Source: JAWLCA01 sp041687395
GTDB lineage: Bacteria; Pseudomonadota; Alphaproteobacteria; Rhodobacterales; Rhodobacteraceae
Direction: 5' to 3'
Length of the DNA stretch: 64,000 nucleotides
Assembly: GCA_041687395.1 (NCBI GenBank)
Contig: JAWLCA010000006.1
Location: 62,001 to 126,000, forward strand
Positions within the stretch are counted from its first letter, which is position 1. Every line of letters begins with the position of its first letter. The position numbers and the translations under genes are program-made. The notes beneath the pieces were generated by a model, which saw only the letters and a list, made by a program, of their open reading frames with translations, was not told the DNA's origin and searched no databases. Shown here piece by piece: positions 61,226 through 64,000 of this stretch.

Positions 61226-61831
61226 TCACGGATTCAACCGCTGTATGTCCCAGGCATCGGCGGGATCTTGCCGGCGCCAGCGGAAGCGGTCGTGCAACCG
61301 AAAGGCGCCATCGGCCCAGAACTCGATCTCCAGCGGCGTGATCCGGATCCCGCCCCAGAAGGGGGGGCGCTTCGGATTCGGTCCGTGTGTCGCGGTTACC
61401 TTCGCCACCTCGGCCATCAGATGGCCGCGCGACGACAGCGGCTCCGACTGGCGCGATGCCCAGGCGCCAAGACGGCTTTTCAGCGACCGGCTCGCGTAAT
61501 AGGCATCCGCCGCCGGCCCCTCCTCGCGGCTGGTCAGCCCGCGTACCCGGATCTGCCGGCGCAGGCTTTTCCAGTGCAGCACGAACGCCGCCTTGCCCGC
61601 CCCCTCGATCTCGCGCGCCTTGGCGCTGCCATAGTTGGTGTAGAAGACGAAGGCCGCCGCCTCGATCTCCTTCAGCAGCACCATCCGCACGTTCGGCAGG
61701 CCCTCGGCATCCACCGTGGCCAGCGCGATGGCATTGGGATCGTTCAGTTCCTGCGCCTCGGCCTCGGCCAGCCAGGCGCGCGCGATCGCAAAGGGATCCT
61801 CGCCCGCGAATAGTCCCGTCCTGTCGCTCAT
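61226..61831 (-). CDS. pdxH: Pyridoxamine 5'-phosphate oxidase
   Basis: PdxH makes pyridoxal phosphate from the pyridoxine or pyridoxamine phosphates using FMN. The 201-residue protein shows NAIALATVDAEGLPNVRMVLLK, FYTNYGSAKAREIE, ALHWKSLRRQIRVRG-type FMN contacts (as VLHWKSLRRQ) and the C-terminal WRLHDRFRW-like FRLHDRFRWRR ending in QRLNP. The start at 61831 fits the family; the open frame to 62785 is antisense to fabI and rejected. pdxA is also in the window, 37 kb away. Confidence 0.95.
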   Translation of the reverse strand: MSDRTGLFAGEDPFAIARAWLAEAEAQELNDPNAIALATVDAEGLPNVRMVLLKEIEAAAFVFYTNYGSAKAREIEGAGKAAFVLHWKSLRRQIRVRGLTSREEGPAADAYYASRSLKSRLGAWASRQSEPLSSRGHLMAEVAKVTATHGPNPKRPPFWGGIRITPLEIEFWADGAFRLHDRFRWRRQDPADAWDIQRLNP

Positions 61832-61951
61832 CCCGGCCCCCGCCTTGTTCGTTGCACCGGGATCATAGACCTGCCTGCCGCCGCGTCCACCCGGCCTTGA
61901 TGCACCGGGGCGAAGCGCGTAAACCTCGGCCACACAACAGAACGGGACGGG

Positions 61952-62788
61952 ATGGCGATGACCGGGAACTTGATGCAGGGCCGACGCGGCTTGATCATGG
62001 GCGTTGCGAACGACAAATCCATCGCCTGGGGCATCGCCAAGGCTTGCGCCGATCAGGGCGCGGAGCTTGCGTTCTCCTACCAGGGGGATCAGCTGAAAAA
62101 GCGGGTCGAACCGCTTGCGGCCTCGGTCGGGTCCAACGAACTTATCCCCTGCGACGTGGCGGACGAGGGCAGCCTCGATGCACTCTTCGCCCGGATCAAG
62201 GACCATTGGGGCGGCCTCGATTTCCTCGTCCACGCCATCGGCTTTTCCGACAAGGGCGAATTGCGCGGCCGATATGTAGATACCTCGCGTTCCAATTTCG
62301 AAATGACGATGGATATCTCGGTCTATTCCTTCACCGCCGTCTGCCAGAGGGCCGAAAAACTCATGTCGCACGGCGGCAGCCTTTTGACACTGACCTATTA
62401 CGGCGCCGAAAAGGTCATGCCGCATTACAACGTTATGGGCGTCGCCAAGGCGGCGCTGGAGGCGTCGGTGAAATACCTGGCCGAGGATCTGGGCAAGGAC
62501 GGCATCCGCGTGAACGCCATCTCTGCCGGCCCGATCAAGACGCTGGCCGCCTCTGGCATCGGCGATTTCCGCTACATCATGAAGTGGAACGAGTTGAACA
62601 GCCCGCTCCGCCGCAACGTGACGCAAGAGGAGGTGGGCAAATCCGCGCTTTACCTGCTGTCCGACCTCGGCTCGGGCGTCACGGGCGAGGTGCTGCATGT
62701 CGATGCCGGCTACCACGTCGTCGGCATGAAGGCCGTGGACGCCCCCGATATCGACGCTGTCACGGGCCGCAAGGAGACCGGCCAATGA
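61952..62788 (+). CDS. fabI: Enoyl-[acyl-carrier-protein] reductase (NADH)
   Basis: FabI performs the last reduction in fatty acid elongation. The 278-residue short-chain dehydrogenase-like protein has the FabI-type cofactor segment GVANDKSIAWGIAKA and the Tyr-X6-Lys active site seen in YNVMGVAKAALEASV, with ISAGPIKTLAASGI after it. The first ATG and another two codons later are both possible. Its stop overlaps gpt as ATGA. pdxH is divergent with 120 bases between. Confidence 0.95.
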   Translation: MAMTGNLMQGRRGLIMGVANDKSIAWGIAKACADQGAELAFSYQGDQLKKRVEPLAASVGSNELIPCDVADEGSLDALFARIKDHWGGLDFLVHAIGFSDKGELRGRYVDTSRSNFEMTMDISVYSFTAVCQRAEKLMSHGGSLLTLTYYGAEKVMPHYNVMGVAKAALEASVKYLAEDLGKDGIRVNAISAGPIKTLAASGIGDFRYIMKWNELNSPLRRNVTQEEVGKSALYLLSDLGSGVTGEVLHVDAGYHVVGMKAVDAPDIDAVTGRKETGQ

Positions 62789-63291
62789 CCGACCGGCTGC
62801 CGCATGAAAAGGGCTTTCACGTCAGCTGGGACCAGATCCACCGCGACAGCCGCGCGCTGGCCTGGCGGCTCGATGGCCACGGCCCCGACGATGGCTACTG
62901 GCGCGCTGTCGTCGCCATCACCCGTGGCGGCATGGCCCCCGCAATGATCGTCAGCCGCGAACTGGATATCCGCGTGGTCGATACGATCAGCGTGAAGAGC
63001 TACGACAAGCAGGAGCAGTCCGAACCCCACGTCATCAAGGCCCCGCAGGCCGAGATCATGGGAAAGGATGGCGAGGGCGTGCTGATCGTCGACGACCTGG
63101 TCGACACCGGAAAGACGCTTGAACTGGTCCGCAGGCTGTTCCCCAAGGCGCATTTCGCCACCGTCTACGCCAAGCCGCAGGGCCGCGCGATGGTCGACAC
63201 CTTCATCACCGAGGTCAGCCAGGACACCTGGATCTTCTTCCCCTGGGACATGGCGCTGCAATACGTCGAACCCTACCGGGGCCGCGACTGA
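62785..63291 (+). CDS. gpt: Xanthine (xanthine-guanine) phosphoribosyltransferase
   Basis: The 168-residue type I phosphoribosyltransferase has the PRPP loop VLIVDDLVDTGKTLE, the ITRGGMAPA segment and WIFFPWDMAL, as in the Gpt subfamily that salvages guanine and xanthine. AAGGAG lies upstream, and the ATG overlaps the fabI stop as ATGA. The aminotransferase that follows starts three bases after the stop. Confidence 0.92.
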   Translation: MTDRLPHEKGFHVSWDQIHRDSRALAWRLDGHGPDDGYWRAVVAITRGGMAPAMIVSRELDIRVVDTISVKSYDKQEQSEPHVIKAPQAEIMGKDGEGVLIVDDLVDTGKTLELVRRLFPKAHFATVYAKPQGRAMVDTFITEVSQDTWIFFPWDMALQYVEPYRGRD

Positions 63292-63293
63292 CC

Positions 63294-64000
63294 GTGACCC
63301 TGCCGCTCAACCCCGCGATGGCGGCCACCTTCGCCCCCCCGGTGATGGAGGCGCGGCGCTGGCTGGATGGCGTGACCTTTCCGCCCGACCGGCCGCTCAT
63401 CAACGTCAGCCAGGCCGCCCCGGTCGAACCGCCGCCGCTGGCCCTGCGGCAGGCGATTGCCGAGGCCGCGCTGACAGAGGATGCGGCCCACCTTTACGGC
63501 CCCGTTCTGGGGATGCCGGAACTGCGCGCCGAAATCGCATCGCAATGGTCCACGGCCTACGGCGGGCAGATCGCGCCCGCGCAGGTCGCCATCACCTCGG
63601 GCTGCAATATGGCCTTCGTGGCGATCATGGCGACGCTGGCCGGCGCGGGGGATGAGGTCATCCTGCCCACGCCCTGGTACTTCAATCACAAGATGTGGCT
63701 GGACATGCAGGGCGTCGCCACCGTGCCCCTGCCCGTGGGCGACGAGATGATCCCCGACCCCGAGCGTGCCGCAACGCTGATTACGCCCCGCACCCGCGCG
63801 ATCGTTCTGGTGACGCCCAACAATCCCTGCGGCGTCGAATACCCCGCCGACATCCTGCGCGCCTTCTTCGACCTGGCGCAGGCGCACGGCCTCGCCCTGA
63901 TCGTGGACGAGACCTACCGCGATTTCGACGCCCGCCCCGGCGCGCCGCACGACCTGTTCACCGATCCCGACTGGCCCGGCACGCTGATCCATCTCTATTC
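63294..64000 (+). CDS. PLP-dependent class I/II aminotransferase, N-terminal part (cut by window edge)
   Basis: A GTG at 63294, two bases after the gpt stop, opens a frame that continues to the window end (about 235 codons). It has INVSQAAP, YGPVLGMPELRAEIA, the PLP-phosphate region TSGCNMAF, TPNNPCG and the cofactor aspartate in LIVDETYRDF, all fold-type I aminotransferase marks. The Schiff-base lysine lies beyond the edge, and the substrate is unknown. It is a different subgroup from the aminotransferase at 7.9 kb. Confidence 0.88.
   Translation, partial: MTLPLNPAMAATFAPPVMEARRWLDGVTFPPDRPLINVSQAAPVEPPPLALRQAIAEAALTEDAAHLYGPVLGMPELRAEIASQWSTAYGGQIAPAQVAITSGCNMAFVAIMATLAGAGDEVILPTPWYFNHKMWLDMQGVATVPLPVGDEMIPDPERAATLITPRTRAIVLVTPNNPCGVEYPADILRAFFDLAQAHGLALIVDETYRDFDARPGAPHDLFTDPDWPGTLIHLY

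Noticed and set aside
61226..62785. A 519-codon minus-strand frame joining pdxH to an upstream region
   Set aside because: Only the part to 61831 is PdxH. The upstream part is antisense to fabI, which is a complete enzyme gene.
1..64000. Search by eye for CRISPR arrays, tRNA or rRNA genes, insertion sequences and prophage genes
   Set aside because: No spaced direct-repeat array, no cloverleaf-like tRNA sequence and no transposase or phage motif was seen. The only tandem repeats are the two-copy ones reported.

Overview
The window is a gene-dense, high-GC piece of an alphaproteobacterial chromosome, most likely from the Rhodobacterales (Rhodobacteraceae / Roseobacter group). Supporting signs are CtrA with its small partner SciP (DUF1153) next to it, a class I 5-aminolevulinate synthase very close to the Rhodobacter enzyme, a DUF4167 protein beside prmC-prfA, a cytochrome b561-YceI fusion, an ScfR-type regulator, and Shine-Dalgarno sites of the AGGAG type with frequent GTG and TTG starts. 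No tRNA, rRNA, CRISPR array, phage gene, transposase or insertion sequence was seen. The whole window looks like core chromosome. Both ends cut a gene: an M23 peptidase at the left and an aminotransferase at the right.

Layout. 1-9 kb: M23 peptidase plus bactofilin (cell shape), phosphoglucomutase, a DUF2189 membrane protein, release factor 2, penicillin-binding protein 1A and an aminotransferase. 9-18 kb: a Com1/ScsC-like thioredoxin-fold protein, ispG, a RodZ-like protein, hemA with an FNR-type box, an M20 peptidase, a ZIP transporter, and pepA-holC. 18-26 kb: the outer-membrane assembly operon lptF-lptG-lptD-surA-pdxA-rsmA. 26-34 kb: DUF4167 protein, prmC-prfA, chrA, DUF1499 protein, agmatinase, and the fatty acid cluster fabD-fabG-acpP. 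34-37 kb: a b561-YceI fusion, a stand-alone YceI protein and rpsF-rpsR-rplI. 37-40 kb: a gamma-glutamylcyclotransferase-like gene divergent from an amidoligase plus class-I glutamine amidotransferase-like pair, then ctrA and sciP. 40-49 kb: mnmA, pabB-pabC, a CNNM/CBS/CorC protein and a 1221-residue hybrid histidine kinase. 49-54 kb: a malate thiokinase locus (mtkA-mtkB behind a class V aminotransferase homologue that lacks the PLP lysine), divergent from an ScfR-type regulator. 54-64 kb: SPOR lipoprotein, dac, tmk-holB-tatD-MBL-AEC, DUF192, a double cold-shock protein, pdxH, fabI, gpt and the truncated aminotransferase.

The least explained signals are: (i) a three-copy intergenic element, each copy an ACGCGT-centred palindrome followed by a conserved tail of about 45 bases, all three lying between convergent genes in the same internal order; (ii) the mtk locus with its apparent pseudo-enzyme and a perfect 10-bp inverted repeat in the divergent promoter region; and (iii) the cyclotransferase / amidoligase / amidotransferase neighbourhood, which resembles predicted peptide- or amino-acid-ligation systems whose substrates are unknown. 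Many start codons were reassigned using Shine-Dalgarno sites, ATGA overlaps or family alignment; the reasons are given with each gene.
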